From contig JAGKWU010000011.1 in assembly GCA_021151695.1 (NCBI GenBank), positions 76,400 through 140,399 of the forward strand: 64,000 nt of DNA, read 5' to 3'. Shown piece after piece: positions 16,062 through 25,763 of the stretch. The notes under the pieces are model-generated. The model had not been told where the DNA came from and searched no databases. It saw only the letters and a program-made list of their open reading frames with translations. Numbering within the stretch: position 1 is the first letter of the stretch; each line of letters starts with the position of its first letter. A program made the position numbers and the translations under genes. The DNA is from Cellvibrionaceae bacterium (lineage in GTDB: Bacteria; Pseudomonadota; Gammaproteobacteria; Pseudomonadales; Cellvibrionaceae).

Positions 16062-17760
16062 GACCTTGCTGTTGATAGCGGCTGAGAGTGTTGCAAACCT
16101 CAGCCAGGGATTGGGGTGGAGCAAATAAATAGCCCTGCATTTGACGGCAACCCGCATCTTGCAACCACTGCTTTTGCTCCAATGTTTCAACACCTTCCGC
16201 CACAACAATTTTGCCAAGATTGTGGGCAAGATTAATCATGGCGGCAACCAGGCGGCGATCACTGGAGTTGCGCTGCAATTCACTGAGCAACCGCGAGGCG
16301 AGTTTGACCGAACTGATGGGCAAGCGCTGCAAATGCAAAAACGAAGAGCTGCCGGTCCCAAAATTATCCAGCGCAAAATTGATCCCGAAAAATGCCAGGG
16401 GGCGCATGCACAAGCTGACCAGATCGATATTTTCCATAAACGAGGATTCAGTCAATTCAAACTCAATGTCCCCCGCTTGAATTTCATAATCTTCAAAAAT
16501 TGCCGCTATTTCATGCACCAATCGTTCGTCTTTGAACTGCCGCATTGAAAGATTGATAGACATCACAATGCCATTGCCGAAGTGCGCGTGAATTTGCTTT
16601 AAATCACTGCACGCCTGCCGAATTGCCCAATAACCAATCGCGGTGATCAAGCCGGTATCTTCAGCCGTGGCGATAAATTCGGCGGCGCTAAGCACACCGG
16701 AATCAGGATTGTCCCAACGCAAAAGCGACTCAAGTGCAACCACTTGATTGGTCTCAACATCAATGCGCGGTTGGTACTCCAAAAAGAATTGGTTTTTTTT
16801 GAGCGCCTTGCGCAGGTTGGATTCCAGACGCAACTGGCGGCGAACATTTTTGTTCATCACATCGGTAAAAAAACAAAAACTGCTGCCCTCTTCCTGCTTG
16901 GCTTTGTACATGGCCATGTCGGCATTTTTTAGCAGGTTTTCGGCGTCGCGTCCCGCTTGCGGATAAATCGCAATGCCTATGCTGCAACCAACCACCACCT
17001 CATAACCATTGACATCTGCCGGTTCAGAAATCAGTGCAATAATTTTTTGTGCAATGTGCGCCACATCTGTGTGATTTTCGATGTGCGACAAAAGCAGTGT
17101 GAATTCATCCCCGCCCATGCGCGCAACTGAATCGCTGCGGCGCATACAAGAGGTCAGTCGTTTGGCGCACAAACGAATAATGGCATCGCCCGCATCGTGA
17201 CCAAAATTGTCGTTAACTTGTTTAAAACCATCCAGATCAATAAATAAAAGCGCAAAAGAGGTTTTATCGCGATTGGCAAGATGAATGAGATGCTCAAGGC
17301 GATCGCGAAATAAAATACGGTTGGGAATGTCGGTGAGCTGATCGTAATGGGCAAGTCGCGCGAGATGCAGTTCGGTTTGTTTGCGCTCGATCGCGTAACG
17401 CAAAGTACGCTCAAGCAATTGATAATCGATTTGGCCTTTTATGAGGTAGTCCGCTGCACCGGCGCGAATGACGTCGCGATCTACTTCACTTTCCATCTCG
17501 TCCGTCATGATGACGATAGGCGTCTTATTCGCCTGTACCTTGGCGCTGTTTAACAGATCGCGGGCACTCTTGTCGCCCCAGAAAAAGTCCAGTAAAACCA
17601 CGTCAAAGTCATTAGACAAAATTTGTGGTAATGCCGCCTCCAGCTGGTCACACCAGACCAACTCATAGGTGACGTGACGAACCTGGGCCAGAATATCGGC
17701 AATCAGCAGATACTCGCCCTGTTCCCGGTCGATAAATAGAATTTTTATCGTTTTATCCAT
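16021..17760 (-). CDS. Response regulator with GGDEF and degenerate EAL domains
   Basis: The 579-residue cytoplasmic protein has an N-terminal receiver domain (about 5-125; phosphoacceptor Asp in VVLLDFF, Lys in YLIKG, but the acidic pair is reduced to IDRE). It continues with a GGDEF domain (about 145-305; RMGGDEF intact, with an RRSD inhibitory site before it) and a C-terminal EAL domain (about 325-570). The EAL domain keeps ELTES, AEGVET and QGY but reads ESLLRW instead of EALLRW and DNFGTG instead of DDFGTG, so one metal-binding Asp is lost. A c-di-GMP synthase with an impaired or regulatory EAL is the likely outcome. No histidine kinase gene is next to it. Confidence 0.9.
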   Translation of the reverse strand: MDKTIKILFIDREQGEYLLIADILAQVRHVTYELVWCDQLEAALPQILSNDFDVVLLDFFWGDKSARDLLNSAKVQANKTPIVIMTDEMESEVDRDVIRAGAADYLIKGQIDYQLLERTLRYAIERKQTELHLARLAHYDQLTDIPNRILFRDRLEHLIHLANRDKTSFALLFIDLDGFKQVNDNFGHDAGDAIIRLCAKRLTSCMRRSDSVARMGGDEFTLLLSHIENHTDVAHIAQKIIALISEPADVNGYEVVVGCSIGIAIYPQAGRDAENLLKNADMAMYKAKQEEGSSFCFFTDVMNKNVRRQLRLESNLRKALKKNQFFLEYQPRIDVETNQVVALESLLRWDNPDSGVLSAAEFIATAEDTGLITAIGYWAIRQACSDLKQIHAHFGNGIVMSINLSMRQFKDERLVHEIAAIFEDYEIQAGDIEFELTESSFMENIDLVSLCMRPLAFFGINFALDNFGTGSSSFLHLQRLPISSVKLASRLLSELQRNSSDRRLVAAMINLAHNLGKIVVAEGVETLEQKQWLQDAGCRQMQGYLFAPPQSLAEVCNTLSRYQQQGLIDDPIFDNSVLR

Positions 17761-17936
17761 GCTCCCAATTCCCTCACCTTCGTACTACATATTCGCGCGA
17801 CCAAGGTCGCCGGCAAGTCACAGCTGATATCCAAACTTTACACGGCAGCTTCGTGTTAATAAATAATATTTACCCCATATAACAAATCAAAGGATTAGTT
17901 GTTTTTTTAAAATGTGAAGTTATAAACAATGCATAA

Positions 17937-17964
17937 TTACAGACTAGCAAACGCTTGTTACAAT
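17937..17964 (+). promoter_or_regulatory. Likely sigma-70 promoter of rep
   Basis: TTACAG and TACAAT are separated by 16 bases, about 40 bases upstream of the rep start codon. The region upstream is very AT-rich. Confidence 0.5.
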
Positions 17965-18002
17965 GCGCGCCCTTTCCTTCAGTTTATTTTTGCCGAGGCT
18001 CC

Positions 18003-20021
18003 GTGTCCCAGTTAAATGCCCGTCAAAAAGAGGCCGTACTTTACATTGATGGTCCCTGCCTGGTGCTCGCTGGCGCGGGAAGCGGTAAAACCAGTGTAAT
18101 TACGCGCAAAATCGCCTACCTGATCCAGCAATGTGACATGCCAGCCCGCCATATCGCGGCCCTGACCTTCACCAATAAAGCCGCTCGCGAGATGAAAGAG
18201 CGCGTGGGTAACCTGGTCAAAGGCAGCCAGGCCAAGGGCCTGACGGTTTCCACCTTTCACAACCTCGGCCTCAATATCATTCGGCGTGAATACAAAAGCC
18301 TGGGTTTCAAACCGGGATTTTCAATTTTTGACAGCGAAGACGCCCGCTCGCTGCTGAAAGAACTAATGCTGCGTGACGGTGACCTTGATACAGATCACCT
18401 GGATATGGTGCAACACCAAATCTCCAATTGGAAAAACGACCTTATCACTCCCAAACGCGCGCTCGAGCTGGCCCAGAGCCCGGGCGAGCAGACAGTCGCA
18501 CTGGTGTATCAGCAGTACAACCAGGCACTGCGCGCCTACAACGCGGTGGATTTTGACGATCTCATCCTGATCCCCGTAAACCTGTTTCGCGACCACGAGG
18601 AGATTCTGGCGCGCTGGCAGAAGCGCATCCGCTATCTGCTGGTGGATGAATACCAGGACACCAATTCCAGCCAATATTTGTTAGTACAGCTGATCGTGGG
18701 CAATCGCGGCGGCTTGACCGTGGTGGGCGATGACGACCAATCCATCTACGCCTGGCGCGGTGCGCGGCCGGAAAATATGGTGCAACTGAAGGTCGACTAC
18801 CCCAGCCTACGCCTAATCAAGCTTGAGCAAAACTACCGCTCAACCAGCCGAATCCTGCGGGTTGCCAACCATTTAATTGCACATAACCCGCACGAATTCG
18901 ACAAAGCGCTGTGGAGCGAAATGGGGCTGGGCGATCACATCCGCGTGGTACGTTGCGCCAACGAAGATGCAGAAGCTGAGCGGGTCGCCACTGAAATCCT
19001 TACCCAACGCCTGCGCAAACAGAACAAATTTCGCGATTACGCCGTGCTCTATCGCGGCAACCACCAGGCACGCCTGCTGGAAATGAAGCTGCAGCATCAC
19101 CAGATTCCCTACAAGATCAGCGGCGGCTCGTCGTTCTTCTCCAAGACGGAAATCAAGGACATCATGGCTTACCTGCGCCTGTTGGTGAACCCGGATGATG
19201 ACAATGCCTTCTTGCGCATTATCAATACGCCGCGCCGCCAGATAGGCACCAGCACCCTTGAAGCGCTGGGCAATTACGCCAGCCAGCGCGAAGTGAGCCT
19301 GTTCGCCGCCATTGAAGAAGTGGGTATTGCCAGTCTTATCCCGGAAAAAAACCTGGAGCGATTGCAGCGCTTTGTTCATTGGCTGCGGGGTGTAGCGCGC
19401 AATTGCGCCCAAAGCGATCCGGTCGCCGCCGTGCGTGAGATGATCGACGATATCGACTACGTGGGCTGGATGCATCAGAACTCCAACACGCCGAAAGCTG
19501 CCGAAAAACGCCTGGAGAATGTGTTTTATCTGGTGGAATCTTTGGAAAAAAGCCTGGCCAAAACCGCCGACGACGATGAAGACGGCGAAGCGCGTATTGA
19601 AGATGCCATCGCCAAATTGGTACTGCGCGATTTGATGGAGCGCCAGGAAGAGGAAGATGAAAGCGATCAGGTACAATTGATGACCCTGCACGCCTCCAAA
19701 GGTCTGGAATTCCCCCACGTGTTTATGGTGGGACTGGAAGAAGACCTGTTACCGCATCGCAACAGCATCGACGATAACAACATAGAAGAAGAGCGTCGCC
19801 TCACTTACGTAGGCATTACCCGCGCCCAGAAGACTCTCACTATGACACTCTCCGGCAAGCGCAAACAGTTTGGCGAGCTGAGCGCCACTACGCCGAGCCG
19901 GTTTCTGGATGAGCTGCCGCCAGAAGACGTCGAACGTGAAGGCTTTGGTGAAAACAGCCCGGAAAAGAATGTTGCGCGAGCGGAAGAAACCATTTCCAGC
20001 CTGCTAAATCTCTTTGATTAA
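18003..20021 (+). CDS. rep: ATP-dependent DNA helicase Rep
   Basis: The 672-residue SF1A helicase helps replication forks past protein roadblocks. The motifs are LAGAGSGKTSVITRKI (Walker A), ALTFTNKAAREMKERVG, LLVDEYQDTNSSQY (Walker B), VVGDDDQSIYAWRGA, LEQNYRSTSRIL, LMTLHASKGLEFPHVF and YVGITRAQK. It is told from UvrD by its shorter C-terminus and by HIAALTFTNKAAREMKERVG, as in E. coli Rep. The GTG at 18003, behind GAGG, is chosen because it gives the length of E. coli Rep (673 residues); an upstream in-frame ATG-like start would add 16 unrelated residues. It is followed by a strong terminator. Confidence 0.96.
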   Translation: MSQLNARQKEAVLYIDGPCLVLAGAGSGKTSVITRKIAYLIQQCDMPARHIAALTFTNKAAREMKERVGNLVKGSQAKGLTVSTFHNLGLNIIRREYKSLGFKPGFSIFDSEDARSLLKELMLRDGDLDTDHLDMVQHQISNWKNDLITPKRALELAQSPGEQTVALVYQQYNQALRAYNAVDFDDLILIPVNLFRDHEEILARWQKRIRYLLVDEYQDTNSSQYLLVQLIVGNRGGLTVVGDDDQSIYAWRGARPENMVQLKVDYPSLRLIKLEQNYRSTSRILRVANHLIAHNPHEFDKALWSEMGLGDHIRVVRCANEDAEAERVATEILTQRLRKQNKFRDYAVLYRGNHQARLLEMKLQHHQIPYKISGGSSFFSKTEIKDIMAYLRLLVNPDDDNAFLRIINTPRRQIGTSTLEALGNYASQREVSLFAAIEEVGIASLIPEKNLERLQRFVHWLRGVARNCAQSDPVAAVREMIDDIDYVGWMHQNSNTPKAAEKRLENVFYLVESLEKSLAKTADDDEDGEARIEDAIAKLVLRDLMERQEEEDESDQVQLMTLHASKGLEFPHVFMVGLEEDLLPHRNSIDDNNIEEERRLTYVGITRAQKTLTMTLSGKRKQFGELSATTPSRFLDELPPEDVEREGFGENSPEKNVARAEETISSLLNLFD

Positions 20022-20050
20022 CCAATAAACATCTATTCCCCGCCCATAAA

Positions 20051-20076
20051 AAAAGCCAACCCGCAGGTTGGCTTTT
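20051..20076. terminator. Bidirectional Rho-independent terminator
   Basis: An 11-bp stem (AAAAGCCAACC with GGTTGGCTTTT) has a CGCA loop, with A and T runs on the two sides. It serves the convergent rep and cytochrome genes. Confidence 0.92.
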
Positions 20077-20094
20077 TTTATGGCTCCAGCAATG

Positions 20095-20520
20095 TTACTT
20101 GCTGTTGTCCACCATATATTTCACAGCGCCTTTGATCTCATCATCGCTACAGGCAGCGCAGGTGCCTTTAGGAGGCATGCTGTTGAAGCCATTCAGCGCG
20201 TGGGTGTAAAGCGTGTCCAGGCCTTTGGCGGCACGCGGGCCCCAATCAGCGGCGTTGCCAAACTTGGGCGCGCCCATCACACCAGTGCCATGGCAAGTAG
20301 TGCAAACGGTGCTGAACAGCTCTTTGCCCGTTTTTGGGCCGCTGCCAGCAGGCGCCGCAGGGGCCGCCGCACAGGGTTCGCCTGACATACAGGTCTTACC
20401 TACCGGGGCAATACGATCCTTAACGGTCTCAACCGCCTTCTCTTCGCTGAACGCAAAACCAGATGCAGCTGCCAGGCTGGCAACTACCAAAATTCCACAT
20501 AATTTCTTCATCAAACTCAC
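20095..20520 (-). CDS. c5-type cytochrome, periplasmic monohaem
   Basis: The small secreted electron carrier is about 141 residues. A signal peptide (ending near ASGFAFSEE) is followed by an Ala/Pro-rich linker and a class I cytochrome c domain with haem site CTTCH and a distal Met (FNSMPPKG). It also has the CAAC cysteine pair typical of the c5 family (disulphide near the C-terminus). Such proteins pass electrons to terminal oxidases. The start is uncertain: the GTG at 20520 has GAGGAAA eight bases upstream, while the ATG at 20511 is the more usual codon. A TATAAT-type -10 box lies 100 bases upstream. Confidence 0.88.
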   Translation of the reverse strand: MSLMKKLCGILVVASLAAASGFAFSEEKAVETVKDRIAPVGKTCMSGEPCAAAPAAPAGSGPKTGKELFSTVCTTCHGTGVMGAPKFGNAADWGPRAAKGLDTLYTHALNGFNSMPPKGTCAACSDDEIKGAVKYMVDNSK

Positions 20521-20619
20521 GGTTATTTCCTCGTTTATATAGGTGCGCCTGCAGCGGCGGCCTGTAGCCACTGATCAACCCCGGCAACCGGTGGCCCTAA
20601 GACTCAGAGGCAGGCCCGC

Positions 20620-20625
20620 ATTATA
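20620..20625 (-). promoter_or_regulatory. -10 box of the cytochrome promoter
   Basis: The minus strand reads TATAAT followed by GCGGG, a perfect -10 hexamer. The matching -35 region is weak. It lies 100 bases before the cytochrome start and overlaps the upstream part of the divergent prsK reading frame. Confidence 0.55.
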
Positions 20626-20760
20626 GCCAAACTAGTGTCGGTTGCGCAGCAGCTATGGCGAAAGCATTACCCCTGGCGCCTACATTTACTGAAACAAGTT
20701 GATCTATCACAAGCCAATGCTATGCTGCGCGGGATAAAAATTTCACAATATGACGCTCTT

Positions 20761-22809
20761 ATGGAATATGTCGACGTAACTTTTACCGCCTATCTGAGCG
20801 CCGCCATAGTTGCCGCCCTGCTGACCCTCGCTTACATCTATCAATTTTTCCGTCAAAAACGCGCGCGCATGTTTGCCTTGGCTGCAGTCGTGCACACAGT
20901 GCATTTGAGCGCGGTTGCCTCTTCTTTTACCAGTGTAAGCCTGAGCCTTAACTGGTTATTGTTTCTGGAATGCCTTCATTACAACGTTTGGGTGTTAGCC
21001 ATTGCGATCACCTTGCGCAATCACAATAAACGCCAGCATTTGCCACGCAGCCTGCAATTGCTCTTTGGCTGCGGCTGGCCCTTTACCGTCATCGTTTTTC
21101 TTTGTGCCCTTTCCCCTTCAAGCACAATTGCCAACCTCGCCCCCTGGCTGGGACTAGGGCTGGCGGTTATCAGCCTAGTCAGCGTCGAACAACTCTATCG
21201 CTATGCTGCCGTCAATGATCGCCAGATCAAGCTCATGTGCATGAACCTCGGGGCTATCTTCATTTATGACATTTATCTGTTTACCCATGGCTTGATTTTC
21301 CAGGTGATAGACCCGTTGCTTTGGCAGTCGAGGGCCGCGGTATCTATTGCCACCTGCCTGTTTATGGCCTTGGGTGTGCTAGTGCCACTGCAGCAATCCC
21401 AGCGCGCGGCCAACTTCAACATTTCCCGCCCTATCGCCTTTTACACCACATCGCTGGTAGGTGTCGGATTACTTATCACCCTGCTTTCCCTCGGTGGCTA
21501 CTACGTACGACTCTACGGTGGCAACTGGGGCACAGTTATTTACAGCTTTGTATTGGTGGCAGCAGTGCTGATCATCGCCACTGTATTCATTTCGAGCAGC
21601 CTGCGTTCGCGCCTGTCAGTGTTGATCAATAAGCATCTGTTCCGCCACAAATACGACTATCGCAGCGAATGGTTGCGCATCATCAATTATTTAGCCCAAC
21701 CAGCCGAGAGCAGCGAGATTAACCAGCGCGCCTTTTTTGCAGTAGCCTCTACGACCAAGGCTCCCGGAGGCGCGATCTGGATCCTGAAACAGGGTTTTTA
21801 CGAACCCGTCTACCAAATCAATCTACCTCGCCTGGTCAGCCTGGAAGAAGAGCCGGCGGACAGCCCCTTCTGCAAAGTCTTTCTGGACAATGAATGGGTT
21901 TACTTTCCAGATAGCGGTGACAATGAGGCCCTTAGTCAAAACAACGACTTGCTGCCCTATTGGGCACGCAACTTCCCCAATCTCTGGTTAATTTTCCCAC
22001 TGATTGTGGGTGAGGAACTGGTGGGCTTTATGGCCCTGACCAAACCCGAGGACGACGCCGCACTCAACTGGGAGGATCTGGATCTTCTTAAAACAATTGG
22101 CCGCCAGCTGGCCAGCTACCTCAAGCGCCACCATCAGGCCGAACAATTGGCCGAAGGCAAGCAATTCGATACCTACAACAAGCTGGTTGCCTTCATCATT
22201 CACGACCTGAACAACCTTATCGCCCAACAAGCATTGATGGTTAAAAATGCCGAAAAACATAAGGACAACCCAGCGTTCGTGGAAGATGCCATTCAAACCA
22301 TCAGCAACTCGGTGGACCGAATGAATAACTTGCTGAAAAAGCTACGTCGCGACGAATCTGACTTGGTTAAATGCCTGAATATCACCGAGATAGTGGAGCA
22401 AGCCGTCAACGAATGTCGCCGAAACAATCCTCAGCTCAGCAGCAGCGTCGAAAAATCCAGAGCAACACTGAATGCAGATCAAGTTCGCTTGGTGATGACC
22501 ATCACAAATTTCATTAAAAATGCGCTGGAAGCCACCCCTGTCGGCGGCCGGGTTCATGTTACACTCGCGCTCGACCATAATCGGGCGGTCATAACCATAG
22601 AAGACACAGGTTCAGGCATGGATTGGGATTTCATCCACAATCGTCTGTTCAAACCGTTCGAAACAACAAAATCCGGCAAAGGAATGGGTATAGGTGTTTA
22701 CCTGTCGCGTGAATATATCAGCGAACTGGGCGGCTCCCTCAACGTCATGAGCGCCCTGGGTGAAGGCACCACTATTACCATTACACTGCCCCTAAATAAG
22801 ATGGATTGA
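20761..22809 (+). CDS. prsK: PrsK, membrane histidine kinase of the PEP-CTERM/XrtA system
   Basis: The product is about 682 residues. The N-terminal half has around eight to ten membrane helices (residues 8-320), then a GAF-like sensor region (about 345-500), and a C-terminal kinase core. The H box is FIIHDLNNLIAQQALM with the phospho-accepting His. The N box is FIKNALEATP, the G1 box EDTGSGMD and the G2 box GKGMGIGVYLSREY. Layout and H box match the PrsK family, which partners PrsR. The start at 20761 is inferred from the family N-terminus; the frame is open back to a GTG at 20635 with other in-frame starts, and no strong ribosome site decides it. The gene is followed directly by prsR (about 9-bp gap) and is probably co-transcribed with it. 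Confidence 0.88.
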   Translation: MEYVDVTFTAYLSAAIVAALLTLAYIYQFFRQKRARMFALAAVVHTVHLSAVASSFTSVSLSLNWLLFLECLHYNVWVLAIAITLRNHNKRQHLPRSLQLLFGCGWPFTVIVFLCALSPSSTIANLAPWLGLGLAVISLVSVEQLYRYAAVNDRQIKLMCMNLGAIFIYDIYLFTHGLIFQVIDPLLWQSRAAVSIATCLFMALGVLVPLQQSQRAANFNISRPIAFYTTSLVGVGLLITLLSLGGYYVRLYGGNWGTVIYSFVLVAAVLIIATVFISSSLRSRLSVLINKHLFRHKYDYRSEWLRIINYLAQPAESSEINQRAFFAVASTTKAPGGAIWILKQGFYEPVYQINLPRLVSLEEEPADSPFCKVFLDNEWVYFPDSGDNEALSQNNDLLPYWARNFPNLWLIFPLIVGEELVGFMALTKPEDDAALNWEDLDLLKTIGRQLASYLKRHHQAEQLAEGKQFDTYNKLVAFIIHDLNNLIAQQALMVKNAEKHKDNPAFVEDAIQTISNSVDRMNNLLKKLRRDESDLVKCLNITEIVEQAVNECRRNNPQLSSSVEKSRATLNADQVRLVMTITNFIKNALEATPVGGRVHVTLALDHNRAVITIEDTGSGMDWDFIHNRLFKPFETTKSGKGMGIGVYLSREYISELGGSLNVMSALGEGTTITITLPLNKMD

Positions 22810-22818
22810 TTGCCCTGC

Positions 22819-24204
22819 ATGACTAAGCCCCTGAACCAAAAGCCTATCCTGCTGATTGTTGAAGATGACCGCGGCCTGCAAAGCCAATTGCGCTGGCACT
22901 TCGATCAGTACGAAACCGTATTTGCCGAAAACCGCCAGGACGCCATAGCCGCCCTGCGCCTGCATGAAGCCTCGGTGATTATCCAGGATCTGGGGCTGCC
23001 GCCTGATGAAGATGGTACAGATGAAGGCTTCAAGTGTATTCAAGACATATTGCGCATCTCTCCCACTAGCAAAATCATCGTGATGACCGGCAAGACGGAT
23101 CATGAAAATGCCATACGTGCGGTAGGCATGGGCGCTTATGACTTCTATCAGAAACCCGTTGATGCCAATACGCTGGATCTGATCGTCCAACGCGCCTTTC
23201 ATATCTATGAGCTGGAATCCGACAACCGCCGCCTAAGCCTGAATAACCAGGCGCCACTGGCAGGATTGATCACCAATGATCCTCACATGCTCAAAATTTG
23301 CCGCCAGCTGGAAAAAATTTCCCCCACCACAGTCACCTGCACCTTGCTGGGCGAAAGCGGCACAGGCAAAGAGGTCATGGCTCGCGCCATTCACCAACTG
23401 AGCCCCCGCAAAAACAATCGTTTTATAGCTATCAACTGCGCTGCCGTGCCGGAAAACCTGATCGAAAGCGAACTTTTTGGCTATGAAAAAGGCGCCTTTA
23501 CCGGAGCCAACAAAACCACAGTAGGCAAGGTTGAAACAGCTCATGAAGGGACATTGTTTCTCGATGAAATAGGGGACATGCCGCTGAATCTGCAAGCCAA
23601 GCTGCTGAGATTCCTGCAAGAGCGAGTTATCGAGCGAGTTGGCGGCCGCACCGAAATCCCTGTGGATGTCAGGGTGATCTGCGCTACCAATAAAGATCTG
23701 CAGAAGATGTCGCAGGAAGGCACTTTCCGCGAAGACCTCTACTACCGTATCTGTGAAATGACCGTAGACATACCACCACTGCGAGTGCGCCAGGGAGACA
23801 AAGCCCTGCTTGCACGTCACTTTCAACTCAAGTTCAGCAGTGAACTCAGTCAAAACGTTGTTGGCTTTACCGCCGACGCCATAGAAGCAATAGAAGGCTA
23901 CAACTGGCCAGGGAATATCAGAGAAATGGAAAACAAAATCAAACGCGCCGTCATAATGGCAGATGGAAAATATATCACCCGCGAAGACCTCGGCCTGGCT
24001 GAAGCCGGCGACCTGTCACTCAATCTTCGCCACGTGCGCCAAGAGGCAGAGAAAAACGCCATACTTCGCGCGCTGAGCATGACTGATAACAATATTTCAG
24101 CCGCTGCCAAGCTGCTGGGTATCACCCGACCAACTTTTTACGACCTTGTAAAGAAATACGACATGCCCATAGCCGCCAATAACACAGCCAATAACGACGA
24201 TTGA
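22819..24204 (+). CDS. prsR: PrsR, sigma-54-dependent response regulator of the PEP-CTERM/XrtA system
   Basis: The 461-residue protein has an N-terminal receiver (about residues 10-125; acidic pair IVEDD, phosphoacceptor Asp in VIIQDLGLPPDE). The central AAA+ sigma-54 activator domain has Walker A GESGTGKE, the GAFTGA loop that contacts sigma-54, and Walker B LFLDEIGDMP. A C-terminal Fis-type helix-turn-helix (ISAAAKLLGITRPTFYDLVK) follows. These are the hallmarks of an NtrC-class activator, and the pairing with PrsK identifies PrsR. Its obvious target is the nearby -24/-12 promoter of the PEP-CTERM gene. The ATG at 22819 is preferred over a TTG at 22810. Confidence 0.92.
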   Translation: MTKPLNQKPILLIVEDDRGLQSQLRWHFDQYETVFAENRQDAIAALRLHEASVIIQDLGLPPDEDGTDEGFKCIQDILRISPTSKIIVMTGKTDHENAIRAVGMGAYDFYQKPVDANTLDLIVQRAFHIYELESDNRRLSLNNQAPLAGLITNDPHMLKICRQLEKISPTTVTCTLLGESGTGKEVMARAIHQLSPRKNNRFIAINCAAVPENLIESELFGYEKGAFTGANKTTVGKVETAHEGTLFLDEIGDMPLNLQAKLLRFLQERVIERVGGRTEIPVDVRVICATNKDLQKMSQEGTFREDLYYRICEMTVDIPPLRVRQGDKALLARHFQLKFSSELSQNVVGFTADAIEAIEGYNWPGNIREMENKIKRAVIMADGKYITREDLGLAEAGDLSLNLRHVRQEAEKNAILRALSMTDNNISAAAKLLGITRPTFYDLVKKYDMPIAANNTANNDD

Positions 24205-24438
24205 CGCGCCTCGATCCAGCCGCCTCCCTGACACCCAAAGCCACTTATAACCGAAGGTGCTAGATAGCCGCCTGGCTCGCAAAACCATACGTCATGTTTT
24301 TTGGGCAGTCCATCGAAAAACCGGAAATCCACCCTCGATAAACGCCCTATTGCAAAAGAAAAGTGCTAAAAACTAACAGTGAAAACGGACATTCGCCCTC
24401 AGCACTGTTTCTCATATATAAAATCCAGGTAACACCCC

Positions 24439-25716
24439 ATGATCAGCTTTGGCCGCTTCCCTCTTATTAATCGCAACTCCTGCGCAGCTCTTTTAGTGAG
24501 CGTTGCCCTTGCGGCATGTGGTGGCGGTGGCGGTGGCGCCGGGGGAGGCCAAAACTTTGGCTCAACCCCTAACAATACCAAGCCACAAAGCTCCACGGCG
24601 ACCACCAGCGCCGCCCAAAGCTCCGATATCGCGGGAGAGATTCCTCAAACCTCTTCCAGCTCAAGTGCCACATCGCTTAGCACCTCAAAATCCAGCAGCT
24701 CCAAATCCAGCAGCTCCAGTAAGCGCTCAAGTGCCGGTGCAGTTATAGACACCACGGCACCCACAGCGCCCGGCAAAATATCTACCTCGGCGTTATATAA
24801 CCGCATTGCGCTCAACTGGGGGCCCGCCACGGACAATGTGGCCGTTGTCTACTACCGCATTTATCGCGACCAGGCGCTTGTAGATACACTTTGGGCACCA
24901 GAGGATTCTTTTGTTGATTTTGATGTGGCGCCCAATCGCACATACACCTATAGCATTAGCGCTGGCGATGCCGTGAACAATTGGTCGCCATTGACCTCCA
25001 CCGAAGTTCAAACACCCAGTGCTCCCATCCAGTCAGCCAGCTCCACAAGCAGCCGCACCAGCTCTTCAGCCAATAGCAATTCAAGCAACAGTTCAACACG
25101 CAACTCCTCAATTAGCCCCAGCAGTCTCTCTAGCAGCCGCTCTAGTAGCCTCTCTAGTAGCCGCTCTTCAGCAGCTGCGGATACTGCAGCCCCAAGCTTA
25201 CCCACCAGCCTTCACCAAGACGCGGCACTTGCAAGCCACGTAGACCTAAGCTGGAATACAGCAACAGATGATACTGGAGTTACGGGCTACAAAATTTACC
25301 GGGACGGTACACCTATAGGAACTGTAGCTGGCGACATCCTGAGCTTCTCAGACACCGCCGTACAAGCCAGCCATCAATATCTGTATGGCGTGAGTGCAGG
25401 GGATGCCGCAGGCAATTGGTCTGCGCAACAGACTCTTTTTGTCACCACACCAGCAGCCAGCAATGCCGGTGATGTCACTCTAATCTGGCTGACCCCGATC
25501 CAGCGCGCCAACGGCTCCTCACTGTCCATGGGGGAACTCAGCGGTTTCGAGCTTCGCTACAAGCGTCAAACCGATACTGACTATACCTATGTTGAGCTCA
25601 GCAAACTCACCCTGCTGTACATAATCCCCAACCTTTCAGGCGATTATCAATTTGAAATAGCCGCTATAGATACCAACAATCTTTACAGCGATTTTAAATC
25701 CCTGTCGCCGCAATAA
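24439..25716 (+). CDS. Secreted lipoprotein with two FN3 domains and Ser-rich linkers
   Basis: The 425-residue protein has a lipoprotein signal peptide (lipobox ALAAC followed by a Gly run), so it is probably anchored in the outer membrane. A serine/lysine linker (about residues 70-98) is followed by a fibronectin type III-like domain (about 102-195), a second long Ser-rich linker (195-255), another FN3 domain (about 258-340) and a C-terminal FN3-like segment (345-425). No catalytic domain is seen. Poly-serine linkers are typical of Cellvibrio carbohydrate-active proteins, which suggests a polysaccharide- or surface-related role (inference). It lies between prsR and the PEP-CTERM gene, but neither its promoter nor a link to the XrtA system is proven. 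Confidence 0.75.
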   Translation: MISFGRFPLINRNSCAALLVSVALAACGGGGGGAGGGQNFGSTPNNTKPQSSTATTSAAQSSDIAGEIPQTSSSSSATSLSTSKSSSSKSSSSSKRSSAGAVIDTTAPTAPGKISTSALYNRIALNWGPATDNVAVVYYRIYRDQALVDTLWAPEDSFVDFDVAPNRTYTYSISAGDAVNNWSPLTSTEVQTPSAPIQSASSTSSRTSSSANSNSSNSSTRNSSISPSSLSSSRSSSLSSSRSSAAADTAAPSLPTSLHQDAALASHVDLSWNTATDDTGVTGYKIYRDGTPIGTVAGDILSFSDTAVQASHQYLYGVSAGDAAGNWSAQQTLFVTTPAASNAGDVTLIWLTPIQRANGSSLSMGELSGFELRYKRQTDTDYTYVELSKLTLLYIIPNLSGDYQFEIAAIDTNNLYSDFKSLSPQ

Positions 25717-25726
25717 ACGTAATCCT

Positions 25727-25763
25727 GTGATGCAGTTTTTCTCAAAAAAGATAACTGCATCAC
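25727..25763. repeat. 11-bp perfect inverted repeat between the FN3 and PEP-CTERM genes
   Basis: GTGATGCAGTT and AACTGCATCAC flank a 15-base AT-rich loop. It may be the terminator of the FN3 gene, although no T run follows it. It could instead be an upstream activator site, because it lies about 100 bases before a sigma-54 promoter and its half-site TGCATCA recurs at 25825-25831. Confidence 0.6.
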
